Origin: Chloroflexota bacterium
Lineage (GTDB): Bacteria; Chloroflexota; UBA6077; JACCZL01
NCBI GenBank assembly: GCA_020845495.1
Contig: JADLFM010000123.1
Location: 1 to 27,738 of the forward strand
DNA: 27,738 nt
Direction of reading: 5' to 3'
The notes below the pieces were generated by a model. The model was not told the DNA's origin. It ran no database searches and saw only the letters and a program-made list of their open reading frames with translations. A program made the position numbers and the translations under genes. How positions within the stretch are numbered: position 1 is the first letter of the stretch; each line of letters begins with the position of its first letter. Positions 1-7,265 of the stretch are shown here, one piece after another.

Positions 1-25
1 CCTGGTGGCAGGCTGAATGACCAGG

Positions 26-71
26 CTGTGGATTTGTGGATAACGCTGCGCGTTATCGCACAATTCCACAG
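26..71. promoter_or_regulatory. 46-bp imperfect dyad containing a DnaA-box match
   Basis: The left arm (26-46) pairs with the right arm (50-71) over 20 base pairs, with one mismatch (33/64), one bulged base (58) and a 3-base centre (47-49). Bases 35-43 read TGTGGATAA, the exact reverse complement of the classical DnaA box TTATCCACA; 27-35 is a two-mismatch variant. No T-run follows, so a standard intrinsic terminator is not supported. It could be a protein-binding operator, a replication-related site or a transcribed hairpin. The dyad is directly visible; its role is unknown. Confidence 0.5.
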
Positions 72-111
72 CCGCTACGGCGGCGAGGGCCACACACCCC
101 CATTTACACCC

Positions 112-139
112 TTGACAGGACTCATACTTTCGATGCTAT
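112..139 (+). promoter_or_regulatory. Candidate sigma70-type promoter upstream of amidohydrolase
   Basis: A perfect -35 hexamer TTGACA (112-117) is followed after 16 bases by TGCTAT (134-139), which matches the -10 consensus at three positions including the final AT. Transcription would start near 146-148 and run toward the amidohydrolase at 383, leaving a leader of about 235 nt. The -35 is strong and the -10 weak. Confidence 0.35.
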
Positions 140-335
140 CTGGCACTCAGGCAGTGCCGATTCCCAGACTCTGACGAGCAGCGTCCACGACGCCTGGAGT
201 GATCTCGCGGAGGCTATTGATCTCCAGGATGCGCTCAATCTGGCTGAATAGTCGTCGGACCAGGCGGAAGGCGCCGACGGTGATGCAGAGGATGAGCCGC
301 GTGGACGAGTGCGCGATGCCGTCCGCGAGTACGAC

Positions 336-371
336 GACGTTCAGGAGCATGAAGACGTTCAGGAGCACGAG
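336..371. repeat. 18-bp tandem duplication, two copies
   Basis: The 14-base core GACGTTCAGGAGCA occurs at 336-349 and 354-367, giving an 18-bp period. Each copy carries an AGGAG (343-347, 361-365), so Shine-Dalgarno-like sequence is duplicated just before the functional GAGGAGG at 369-375. Confidence 0.75.
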
Positions 372-382
372 GAGGTGCGCCC

Positions 383-1591
383 ATGGTCGACCAAGGTCCG
401 CTCCGGGGGTATCGCGCCCACCGGGTGCTCGACGGGACCGGTGCACCGAGCCGGCCAAACGCCGTCGTCCTCGTGCGGGGAGACCGGATCGTCGACATCG
501 TCGGCGATGGCGCGGCTCCCTCGGGCGTGGAAATCGCGAACCTTGGCGACGTGACGCTCCTGCCCGGTCTGATCGACGCGCACGTTCACCTGATCTGGGC
601 CGGCGCCGAGCCGAACCCGGAGGAGATCCGGCGGCGCGAGTCGATCCCGAAGGCAGCCGCCAGGGCCGTGCGCCACGCTGCCGACACGCTCCGGTGTGGC
701 ACGACGACGGTCCGTGACGTCGGCTGCCCAGGCGGCGTCGCCTTTGCCGTCCGCGATGCCGTCGACGAGGGGATCGTGCCGGGGCCGCGCATCCTGGCGA
801 GTGGAGCGCCTATCGTCATGACGGGTGGCCACTGTCACGGGATGGGCGTCGAGATTGACGGCCCGTACGAGGCGCGCCACGCCGCGCGCCAGCAACTCAA
901 GGAGGGCGCCGACCTGCTCAAGATGCTCGCGACCGGCGGCGTCTACGGGCTGCGCCACGACGAGCCGTGGTCGCCGCAACTCGAGTTGGACGAGTTGAAG
1001 GCGGCGGCAGCCGAGGCCAGGAAGGCGCACCGGGTGGCTGCGATCCATGCGGAGGGCGAGGAAGGTATCGGCTGGGCGATCGCGGCCGGCGCGGACACCA
1101 TCGAGCACGGCAACCAGTTGACGCCGGAGCACTGTGCCCTGATGGCCGAGCGGGGCATCTTCCTGGTTCCGACGCTGGCCTGGTTCTTCAACGTGGCCGA
1201 AGCCGAGCCAGGCCCGCTCTTCGACGCGGAGTACGCCCGCAAGGGGCGAATGATGGCCGAGTGCAGCGCCCGGAGCATCGCGCTGGCGAAGGCGGCTGGC
1301 GTCAAGATCGCGGCCGGCACCGACACCGGCGCACCGCTCGTCCCCCACAACTCGGTACGCCGCGAACTGGAACTGCTGGTCCGGCTTGGCCTGTCCCCCC
1401 TGGAAGCGATGCAGTGTGCGACGAGGGTCGCCGCCGAGGCGCTGCGGCTCGATCGGCACGTCGGCACGCTCGAGGCCGGAAAATACGCCGATGCGATCGC
1501 CGTTGGCGGCGACCCATCAGCGGATATCGGCGCCCTCTACGACCTCCGGCTCGTCATGAAAGGTGGACAGGTGGTCCACGGAGCACCGTGA
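383..1591 (+). CDS. Amidohydrolase family protein (imidazolonepropionase/prolidase-like)
   Basis: A 402-residue metal-dependent hydrolase of the amidohydrolase superfamily. Visible metal-site motifs in family order are DAHVHL (H67, H69), a lysine in DLLKML (K180, the usual carbamylated Lys position), AIHAEG (H222), IEHGNQ (H242) and GTDTG (D314). The N-terminal part (about 5-60) and the C-terminal GTLEAGKYAD segment form the small beta domain of the family. Proteins with this motif set hydrolyse amide bonds in cyclic ureides or Xaa-Pro dipeptides; the substrate cannot be read from sequence. No signal peptide is seen, so it is probably cytoplasmic. The start at 383 is supported by GAGGAGG at 369-375, 7 bases upstream. 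Its stop codon begins a 29-bp tandem duplication. Confidence 0.9.
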   Translation: MVDQGPLRGYRAHRVLDGTGAPSRPNAVVLVRGDRIVDIVGDGAAPSGVEIANLGDVTLLPGLIDAHVHLIWAGAEPNPEEIRRRESIPKAAARAVRHAADTLRCGTTTVRDVGCPGGVAFAVRDAVDEGIVPGPRILASGAPIVMTGGHCHGMGVEIDGPYEARHAARQQLKEGADLLKMLATGGVYGLRHDEPWSPQLELDELKAAAAEARKAHRVAAIHAEGEEGIGWAIAAGADTIEHGNQLTPEHCALMAERGIFLVPTLAWFFNVAEAEPGPLFDAEYARKGRMMAECSARSIALAKAAGVKIAAGTDTGAPLVPHNSVRRELELLVRLGLSPLEAMQCATRVAAEALRLDRHVGTLEAGKYADAIAVGGDPSADIGALYDLRLVMKGGQVVHGAP

Positions 1592-1646
1592 GGCGTGACC
1601 GGCTCCGCTGCCGAGCATGAGGCGTGACCGGCTCCGCTGCCGAGCC
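1589..1646. repeat. 29-bp tandem duplication starting at the amidohydrolase stop codon
   Basis: Unit 1 (1589-1617) and unit 2 (1618-1646) differ only in the last base. Each begins with TGAGGCGTGACC. GTG at 1588-1590 overlaps the amidohydrolase stop (GTGA) and opens a 10-codon frame, MRRDRLRCRA, ending at TGA 1618-1620. That stop overlaps ATG 1617-1619, which opens a 69-codon frame (1617-1826) beginning with the same ten residues. I do not recognise the 69-residue product and do not call it a gene. Confidence 0.85.
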
Positions 1647-1715
1647 GAGCGGTCGAGACCGACCTTCGAAGCACACCGCACCGTGACTACGACCGATCGT
1701 GCGCGGCTTCGAGCG

Positions 1716-1747
1716 GTCCGGTGCATCGGGAGGCCGATGCACCGGAC
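1716..1747. terminator. Perfect 14-bp stem, 4-base loop hairpin
   Basis: GTCCGGTGCATCGG (1716-1729) is the exact reverse complement of 1734-1747, with loop GAGG. It lies between convergent genes, where a bidirectional terminator is expected, but no T-run follows on either strand. Rho-independent function is therefore uncertain. Confidence 0.5.
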
Positions 1748-1872
1748 ACGGTGGGCGTCGGACCCGGAGACTGCCGGCGCGCCGCCAGGAGCGACCGGAT
1801 CGTTACGTCGTCAAAGGACGTCGTGACGCCGCCTACGGGTGCTCGACACGCTGGGGAATGGCGGCCCCGTCC

Positions 1873-1914
1873 GAGCGAACGATGCTTCGCTCTCTGCGAC
1901 AGCATCGCGGAGAG
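1873..1914. terminator. Two overlapping hairpins near the prs stop
   Basis: GAGCGAA (1873-1879) pairs with TTCGCTC (1886-1892). Alternatively 1890-1899 pairs with 1905-1914 over ten positions, one of them a U-G wobble, with a 5-base loop. The two stems share bases 1890-1892 and compete. The position about 45 bp past the prs stop (minus strand) suits transcription termination. Confidence 0.35.
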
Positions 1915-1957
1915 CCGGGAGCGGTAGGGGCAGATTCAGCGTGCGTTTGTCGCCAGA

Positions 1958-2893
1958 TCAGCGGTGCGCGATGAGGCTGTCGAGCGATTCGTTACGGTAG
2001 AGCCGGCCGATGGCGTCCGCCAATAGCGGTGCCAGCCCGACCACCTCAACAGGCAGGCGGCCGCTGCATGCTGACGACAGGCTATCCGTGACGACGAGCC
2101 GCTGGAGCGGCAGGCTAGCCAGACGGTCCACCGCCGACCCGACCAGCAGCGCGTGACTGGCGACCACGGTCAGCGTAGGGCTGCATCCGGCTGTGAGCAA
2201 CGCCTGCGCTGCCGCCTCGATCGTGCCGCCGGTGCTGATCATGTCGTCGACGATGACTGGAGTCCGCCGCTGCACGTCGCCGGTGATCCGTCGGACGCCG
2301 ACCGTCTGACCGCTTCGTCGTATCTTGTGGACGATCGCAACCGGTAGCCCAAGCAGTTCGCCAAAGTAGTCGGCCAGCCTGGCTGCTCCCAGGTCTGGCG
2401 CCACGACCACGGCATCCCTCCCGACCTGGGCTTGCACCGCCGCGGCCAGGGTCGGGACGGCGCTCAGGTGTTCGAGCGGCATCGCGAAGAAGCCTTCGAG
2501 CGCGGCACTGTGCAGGTCGACCGCGATCGCCCGGTCGATACCGGCTGCCCTCGCCAGATCCGCTACCAGGCGTGCCACGACCGGCTCCCGGCCGGTGGCT
2601 CGGCGGTCCTGGCGGGCGTAGCCCAGGTACGGCACGACGGCGGTCAGGCGGGCGGCTCCGGCCCGGCGACAGGCGTCGGCGAGCATTAGCAACTCGAGCA
2701 GGTTCGCGTCGGTCGGCGGCCCGGTCGGCTGAAGCAGGTAGGTATCAGCCCCGCGTACGCTCTCGCGCACCTCCACGTGCAACTCGCCATCCGGGAAGCG
2801 ACGAAGCTCCCGGTCGGCAAGCCGAGTGGACAACCTCGACGCCACAGACTCGGCAAGCGGTTCGTTCGCAGAGCCCGCGAGCAGCTTCAGCAT
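1958..2893 (-). CDS. prs: Ribose-phosphate pyrophosphokinase (PRPP synthetase)
   Basis: A 311-residue enzyme of usual family length that makes PRPP from ribose 5-phosphate and ATP for nucleotide, His, Trp and NAD synthesis in the cytoplasm. Motifs seen: FPDGE (33-37), YARQDR (92-97), DLHS (126-129, metal/ATP), VVAPDLGAAR (163-172), a catalytic flexible loop reading HKIRRSG (189-195) where bacterial enzymes usually have KRR, and the PRPP-binding loop VDDMISTGGT (215-224). The altered flexible loop and IST in place of IDT suggest a divergent or second-copy Prs. The start is supported by GAGAGG about 8 bases upstream of ATG 2893. Its own spacer upstream suggests a separate transcription unit from the glycosidase. 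Confidence 0.93.
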   Translation of the reverse strand: MLKLLAGSANEPLAESVASRLSTRLADRELRRFPDGELHVEVRESVRGADTYLLQPTGPPTDANLLELLMLADACRRAGAARLTAVVPYLGYARQDRRATGREPVVARLVADLARAAGIDRAIAVDLHSAALEGFFAMPLEHLSAVPTLAAAVQAQVGRDAVVVAPDLGAARLADYFGELLGLPVAIVHKIRRSGQTVGVRRITGDVQRRTPVIVDDMISTGGTIEAAAQALLTAGCSPTLTVVASHALLVGSAVDRLASLPLQRLVVTDSLSSACSGRLPVEVVGLAPLLADAIGRLYRNESLDSLIAHR

Positions 2894-2967
2894 GGCCCGT
2901 ACCTCTCAGCGCTCGTGCCTCTCGGCTTCAGCTTGAAAACCAGGGCCAGGATGGGAAACTCACAGAC

Positions 2968-2983
2968 TGTCCGCGTACGGACA
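2968..2983. promoter_or_regulatory. Inverted repeat upstream of prs
   Basis: TGTCCG (2968-2973) and CGGACA (2978-2983) are exact inverted copies around a 4-base centre, 75-90 bp upstream of the prs start. The size and position fit an operator for a dimeric regulator; no regulator is identified. Confidence 0.3.
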
Positions 2984-3101
2984 TGTCGATGTCATCGCGG
3001 CTCTGATCGAGCGCGGATCCATCAGCCCACTCTGGGTCGACATGATGATGATATCGGCCCTGGCCGACTCTATCACGGCCAGCCTGGCCAGGGGCACGCA
3101 C

Positions 3102-3127
3102 GCCGTGGGGTGGAGCCGTGGGGTGGA
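3102..3127. repeat. 13-bp tandem duplication, two copies
   Basis: GCCGTGGGGTGGA occurs at 3102-3114 and again immediately at 3115-3127. It is noncoding as far as I can tell and lies close to the 15-bp triplicate repeat. Confidence 0.7.
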
Positions 3128-3163
3128 GAGCAGCACAACGCGCCGTCCTGGCCCTGCGCGCAC

Positions 3164-3208
3164 GGTGGCTGTCCTCACGGCGGCTGTCCTCACGGCGGCT
3201 GCCCTCAC
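3164..3208. repeat. 15-bp tandem repeat, three copies
   Basis: Units at 3164-3178, 3179-3193 and 3194-3208 follow GGCGGCTGTCCTCAC, with one substitution in the first and one in the third. The array lies about 60 bp past the glycosidase stop and 270 bp upstream of prs. Confidence 0.8.
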
Positions 3209-3269
3209 GGCCTGCCGAGACGGGGGCGCCATCCGCCGCCCCGACCTGGACGGCAGATAGCGCGGTCGC

Positions 3270-5822
3270 TTACGACTCCTGAACGGTGAGGAGGTAGGGG
3301 TAATCGGCGGCGGTGAGTCGGACGGTGAGGGAGTTGGCGCTTGATGCGACGACCTCCACTGGGACGTCGGTATCGCGGACGGGATCGTAGGCTGTGACCG
3401 TGGCGCCGGTCCCGTGCAAGCCGTCGAGCCGAACGGTGAATTGCTCGGGGGTGAGCGGCTGGAGGACGTCGCGGGTCATGACGTAGTAGGGGATCACGAA
3501 GCGGCCGGTGTTGACCTGGAACGGCAGGATCGCAAGCACCTCACGGTCGTAGAGCGGCGGGTGAGCCGCCGTGCCATCTCCGGCGAACTGAGCGTGGTTG
3601 TGGGTATCAGTCACAGACCCGATGCTCAGGGCACGCGTCGAGGCCAGGGAACGATCGAGCCCGCCCGTGAGTCTGGCCGCCATGCGACGTAGGACCAGCA
3701 GTGATGACGACGTGTAGGACGAGTCATCGGCTGGGTAGGCGGCGCCCGCTCGGCGCGCCAGTGACAGGAAATTGTCCGCCACCATACTGACGTCATCGCC
3801 GGGGCCGGTGTCGTTTACGCCGAAGAAGAAGATCTGGCTGACACCCTTGTTCAGGTAGAAGGCGGCGAATCGCGAGATGACCTTGGCCTTGAACTGCTCG
3901 ATGCTGTTCACCGGCATCGACGGGCTCATGTCGGACCAGTTGTAGGCGAGGTTGGCCTCGGTCATCCAGGTCTCGACTGGCCCGCTGGGGCGAGCGTTGC
4001 GGCCATGCGCGGTCCCGGCAACCAGGTTCGTGAACGGACCCATGTCGCGGACCTGGGTCTCGGTCTGGATCGCGGTCCCGAAGTACTCCGGGAACCGCGC
4101 CGCGTAGGTCGGCACGTAGGAGTCCACCTGCCCGAGCGCGTTCACTCCGACGAGCCCTTGCCCCCGCTGCTCGTTGGCCGGGAACGCCAGCCGAGGCGGA
4201 TATGGATGCTTCGATAACGCCGCCACCCGGGCCGGCTCGGTCGAGGCTGCCTGCCACGGCATGGTGCTGGCGAAGCCGTTGGACACGTGCACGCCGGTGA
4301 ACGTGGCCGAGTTGGCCTCGATGTGGGCTGTCGTGGCCACAATGAGGTTGCGGAGAATCGAGAGGTCGTCGTACTGATATGGTGCTCCAGCGTAATAGCT
4401 GTTGATCCCCAGGAACGCCGACCCGAACGTCAATTCGTTCCAGATCTCCAGATCGAAGCCCTTGTCGGCTGCGCCGCTGGTTCCAAGCTCCGCCGTCGCC
4501 ACCGCCGCCACCTTGTCCACGTAGCTCAGCCAGCCCGCCATCGTTGCCTGGTAGTCGGCCGAGCCTGGCACGGAGAACGGCCGGTAGCGCAGCGTGGCCA
4601 TCAAGGCAGTCGCTCCCGCTGGTACCGCGTATGGCAGCGGCTTCGAGAGCGTCACGGTCTTGCCGTCGATCGCGGTCACCAACGCCTCGGCCGCCCAGAA
4701 CCCGGTGATGTTCGATACTCCGCTGTAACCTGGTATCAGCCCGCTGGTATCGTCCAGTTGGAGCGTCGTTGCCCCGGACGACGCCGGCGCAGTCACCGTC
4801 CGAGTCACTGCTCGGGTCGGGCAGGGCAACCCCTGGTTCGAATTCAGCAGCAGCAGCGGGCGGATCCCGTAGCGCCGCGCGGCTGCGAGTTGCGCCGGCA
4901 GTTCCGGCATGTCGAAGCGTGACTCGTCGTACGCTAGCTTGCCCCAGCCGACTTCGATCCGTACGCGCCGAATGCCGTTCGCCGCCAGCATTCGCATCAC
5001 CAGGTCCGGATCCTCCCCTTGCAGGTTCAGATGCATCCCGAGACCATCCACGAACGTCGTAGCCGGCACCGTCTCCAGGTACGCCCGCCAGGGCTGGATC
5101 CAGTGCGAGTGCGCTCCCCAGGGCAGGCCGGTGAAATACTCCGGTCGGGTGTACGGGCCGGCGAGCGCGTTCGTCGGGCCGGCTGGCGCCTGCGTCGGCG
5201 TCGTAGTGGGCGAGACCGCGGTCGGAGACGCTGGAATGGGGGTCGACGTGGGTGCTGGGACGGAGGTCGACGTGGACGCGGGGGTGCGTGTGGGCGAAGG
5301 AGTGCGCGTGGGCGCGGGGATTCGCGTCGACGTCGGGGTTGCTGTTGGCGTGCGCGGTGCTGTCGGCGGCTTGCCCGGCGCGGCCGGCTGGCCGATTGGC
5401 TGGCCGCCCGGCTGCGCGTTGACGCCGCTGCCCGCGAACTTGGCTACGTCACCGCACCGGTCGGTGGCGACGTACGTCACCAGGAAGGGGACGCCTCGGT
5501 CGACTTTGCGGGCGACGAACGACCACGCCGTATCATCGGAGTCCGGCGTCAGGACCGACGGTACCGGCGCCGGCGCGCCCTCGACCTCGATGATGGCGTT
5601 TGACGCGTCCGTGATGGCGATCCGGCGCAGGAGATTGGTCCCCGGTGCACCCCCGGCCTCGACGATGACCTGAACGGCCGTCGGCTCATCGCCGGCTCGA
5701 TCGAGCACCTGCATGGCGGCGTTGACGGCGGGGCTGCACGCCTCGGCCGAGACCCGGACGGCGGCCGGCTGGAGCACAGCTCCGACGATGAGGAGCGGCG
5801 TAAGCAACCACGTGAAGCGCAT
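3270..5822 (-). CDS. Secreted glycoside hydrolase-like protein with Pro/Thr linker
   Basis: An 850-residue predicted exported protein. Residues 1-26 form a signal peptide (MRFT, hydrophobic core, ending VSA before EAC). Residues 27-135 are a small N-terminal domain with two Cys. Residues 140-215 are a Pro/Thr/Ser linker. Residues 220-700 look like a TIM-barrel glycosidase with a beta-rich insert at about 340-415. The last 100 or so residues look like a beta-sandwich. EIWNE (E463) fits a clan GH-A acid/base and WMTEAN (E622) fits the nucleophile, as in GH39 or PslG-like enzymes; the exact family is uncertain. Its position just downstream of the EPS operon suggests trimming or release of the exported polysaccharide. 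The start is followed by a clear signal peptide, and the upstream ribosome site lies inside a hairpin. Confidence 0.8.
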   Translation of the reverse strand: MRFTWLLTPLLIVGAVLQPAAVRVSAEACSPAVNAAMQVLDRAGDEPTAVQVIVEAGGAPGTNLLRRIAITDASNAIIEVEGAPAPVPSVLTPDSDDTAWSFVARKVDRGVPFLVTYVATDRCGDVAKFAGSGVNAQPGGQPIGQPAAPGKPPTAPRTPTATPTSTRIPAPTRTPSPTRTPASTSTSVPAPTSTPIPASPTAVSPTTTPTQAPAGPTNALAGPYTRPEYFTGLPWGAHSHWIQPWRAYLETVPATTFVDGLGMHLNLQGEDPDLVMRMLAANGIRRVRIEVGWGKLAYDESRFDMPELPAQLAAARRYGIRPLLLLNSNQGLPCPTRAVTRTVTAPASSGATTLQLDDTSGLIPGYSGVSNITGFWAAEALVTAIDGKTVTLSKPLPYAVPAGATALMATLRYRPFSVPGSADYQATMAGWLSYVDKVAAVATAELGTSGAADKGFDLEIWNELTFGSAFLGINSYYAGAPYQYDDLSILRNLIVATTAHIEANSATFTGVHVSNGFASTMPWQAASTEPARVAALSKHPYPPRLAFPANEQRGQGLVGVNALGQVDSYVPTYAARFPEYFGTAIQTETQVRDMGPFTNLVAGTAHGRNARPSGPVETWMTEANLAYNWSDMSPSMPVNSIEQFKAKVISRFAAFYLNKGVSQIFFFGVNDTGPGDDVSMVADNFLSLARRAGAAYPADDSSYTSSSLLVLRRMAARLTGGLDRSLASTRALSIGSVTDTHNHAQFAGDGTAAHPPLYDREVLAILPFQVNTGRFVIPYYVMTRDVLQPLTPEQFTVRLDGLHGTGATVTAYDPVRDTDVPVEVVASSANSLTVRLTAADYPYLLTVQES

Positions 5823-5824
5823 TC

Positions 5825-5856
5825 TTGTACCTGAGCAGCGTTCTACTCAGGTACAA
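5825..5856 (-). promoter_or_regulatory. Inverted repeat covering the glycosidase ribosome-binding site
   Basis: TTGTACCTGAG (5825-5835) and CTCAGGTACAA (5846-5856) are exact 11-base inverted arms around a 10-base loop. The arm nearer the gene ends two bases from the start codon at 5822, and the AGG of the outer arm region lies close to Shine-Dalgarno distance. As RNA, this stem would sequester the initiation region; as DNA, it could be an operator. A 12-bp palindrome (5913-5924) lies further upstream. Confidence 0.5.
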
Positions 5857-6083
5857 CGACATAATTGCGATGAAAGAGATGCTACTCATGCGTTCACATG
5901 ATGATTCTCCGGGCGCTCGAGCGCTGTCTTATCTTTCGGCATGTGAGACACGGCTTCAGCCGCGCAGCGCTCCGAGCCATTCTCGCGGCCTGAGGACAGA
6001 CGCGCCGGCGTGGCTAGACGGGTCACCGGCGCGTTCGGGTACGAGCGGAGATGCTGGGGGGGACGTGCAGGGGGTAGGTGTTG
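5857..6083. other. Spacer between GT4 and the glycosidase
   Basis: Together with the hairpin this is a 261-bp gap between two minus-strand genes. The part near the glycosidase is AT-richer than its surroundings and includes the palindrome GCGCTCGAGCGC (5913-5924). This suggests a separate promoter for the glycosidase, but I could not pick a convincing -35/-10 pair. Confidence 0.35.
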
Positions 6084-7265
6084 CTAGCGCGGCGCGGCTG
6101 GTGCTGGGTCGGGCCGCTCCTCTGTCCGTGCGGACTCCGTCAGCGAGGGGAGCGCGTAGCGGTCCCGATACTCGCCGAGAGCCTCGCTTACGAAGGCACG
6201 CAGGCGCGGTTCGAACGCCGACACGTCGAATCGCCGCGCATGCTCGCGCAACGCGTCGGGCCGGAACGCTCGCGCGTCGAACCTGCTCACCGTCTCGGCG
6301 AGCGCAGCGGCCGTCTGCTGTCTGAAGAAGACGCCCGTCACGCCGTCCACCATCGTCTCCAGGACGCCGCCGGAGCCGTAGGCGATCACCGGTCGTCCGG
6401 ATGCCTGAGCTTCTAGGGGTGTCAGCCCGAAATCCTCGTCGGCGGTCATGATGAACGCTCGGCAGCGCGCGTACGCGTCTCGTACGTCTCGGTCGGAGCG
6501 CCAGCCGAGGAAGTCCACGTTCGGCCCCGCCATAGCCATGAGACGTCGAGCGTCGGGGCCGGTGCCGACGATCTTGAGCGGCAGACCGAGCTGAGTGAAC
6601 GCTTCGACCGCGACGTCCAGGCGCTTGTACGGCATCAGGGCCGAGACGATCAGGTAGAAGTCGTCGTAGCTCTCGGCGACGCGAAAGGCCGACACGTCGA
6701 TGGGCGGGTACATGACCCGCGACTCGCGCCCGTAAAATTTCTGGATCCGGCGCCGCGTGACTGCTGAATTGGCGAGAAAGTAGTCCACACGGGTGGAGGC
6801 TTGCCGGTCCCAGTTTCGAATGCGATGGAGCAGCAGGTGTAGCAACACCCGCTGAAGCACCGGGCGGCCCGTTAGGAACTCGTGATAGAAGGCCCAGGCG
6901 TAGCGTAGCGGCGTCATGCACCACGAGATGTGGCAGGTGGCCGGCTGGGTGATGGCCCCGTGCACGAAGCCCATGCTGTTCGAGAACACGAGGTCGTAGT
7001 GGCTGAAGTCGAAGCGCTCGATGGCGTGCGGGTAGAGCGGCAACAGGCCTCGATAGGTTCGCCGAGCCAGCGGCAGACGATCGACAAACGAAGTGATGAG
7101 CCGGTGCCCCTTCCACTCGGTAGCGGCGAGTCGAGGGTCGGCGACCAGGGCGTACACGTCAGCCCCCGGGAAGACGGCGCTGAGCGAGCGGAATTGCCGC
7201 TCGGCGCCACGCATGTGGACCAGGAAGTCCTGGACCAGCGCGACGCGGAGCTCGGACGGCCTCAT
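6084..7265 (-). CDS. Glycosyltransferase family 4 (GT-B fold), last gene of EPS operon
   Basis: A 393-residue predicted cytosolic transferase that moves a sugar from a nucleotide donor to the lipid-linked EPS intermediate. The N-terminal acceptor domain begins with a beta strand (LRVALVQDF). The C-terminal donor domain has LMPYKRLD (K214) and EDFGLTPLE (E277 and E285), the E-x7-E motif of GT4, followed by GSGGVLETMVDG. Donor and acceptor sugars cannot be read from sequence. The first codons (MRPSE) are repeated in tandem upstream as two complete 5-codon minigenes, so this start is the third of three equivalent ATGA/ATGAGG starts. The stop is TAG at 6086-6084. Confidence 0.88.
   Translation of the reverse strand: MRPSELRVALVQDFLVHMRGAERQFRSLSAVFPGADVYALVADPRLAATEWKGHRLITSFVDRLPLARRTYRGLLPLYPHAIERFDFSHYDLVFSNSMGFVHGAITQPATCHISWCMTPLRYAWAFYHEFLTGRPVLQRVLLHLLLHRIRNWDRQASTRVDYFLANSAVTRRRIQKFYGRESRVMYPPIDVSAFRVAESYDDFYLIVSALMPYKRLDVAVEAFTQLGLPLKIVGTGPDARRLMAMAGPNVDFLGWRSDRDVRDAYARCRAFIMTADEDFGLTPLEAQASGRPVIAYGSGGVLETMVDGVTGVFFRQQTAAALAETVSRFDARAFRPDALREHARRFDVSAFEPRLRAFVSEALGEYRDRYALPSLTESARTEERPDPAPAAPR

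Larger units (their letters stand above)
72..382. other. Upstream spacer without a convincing gene
   Basis: Apart from the promoter candidate, this stretch holds an 18-bp tandem repeat next to the amidohydrolase ribosome-binding site. Short reading frames exist on both strands. The best is a minus-strand frame ending at 147 with a hydrophobic start, but it has no homology I recognise. I call no gene here. Confidence 0.4.
1592..1957. other. Convergent spacer between amidohydrolase and prs
   Basis: Both flanking genes read into this 366-bp spacer. It contains the second 29-bp repeat copy, a perfect 14-bp stem hairpin at 1716-1747 and two smaller, mutually overlapping hairpins at 1873-1914. I see no convincing gene; a shared termination region is the simplest reading. 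Confidence 0.6.
2894..3269. other. Spacer between prs and the secreted glycosidase
   Basis: This 376-bp gap lies upstream of prs and downstream of the glycosidase stop. It contains an inverted repeat at 2968-2983, a 13-bp x2 repeat (3102-3127) and a 15-bp x3 repeat (3164-3208). A 72-codon plus-strand frame (3042-3260) resembles a lipoprotein signal but is largely made by the repeat. No gene is called. Confidence 0.5.

Noticed and set aside
36..251. Plus-strand 71-codon frame starting in the dyad
   Set aside because: The start lies inside the inverted repeat, before the promoter candidate, and the product looks compositionally random.
147..350. Minus-strand frame of about 67 codons with a hydrophobic N-terminus
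   Set aside because: No ribosome site, no family resemblance, and it overlaps a plus-strand promoter candidate and repeat; it could be chance in GC-rich DNA.
359..1459. Long minus-strand frame opposite the amidohydrolase
   Set aside because: Antisense shadow of a GC-rich gene; its product has no domain pattern, while the plus strand has all metal-site motifs.
1617..1826. 69-codon frame after the 29-bp duplication as a real gene
   Set aside because: Arg/Thr-rich product with no recognisable features that runs through a perfect hairpin; kept only as part of the repeat description.
3042..3260. Plus-strand 72-codon frame with a lipobox-like LTAC
   Set aside because: The hydrophobic stretch is generated by the 15-bp repeat, only 17 residues follow the Cys, and the other frames give similar repeat peptides.
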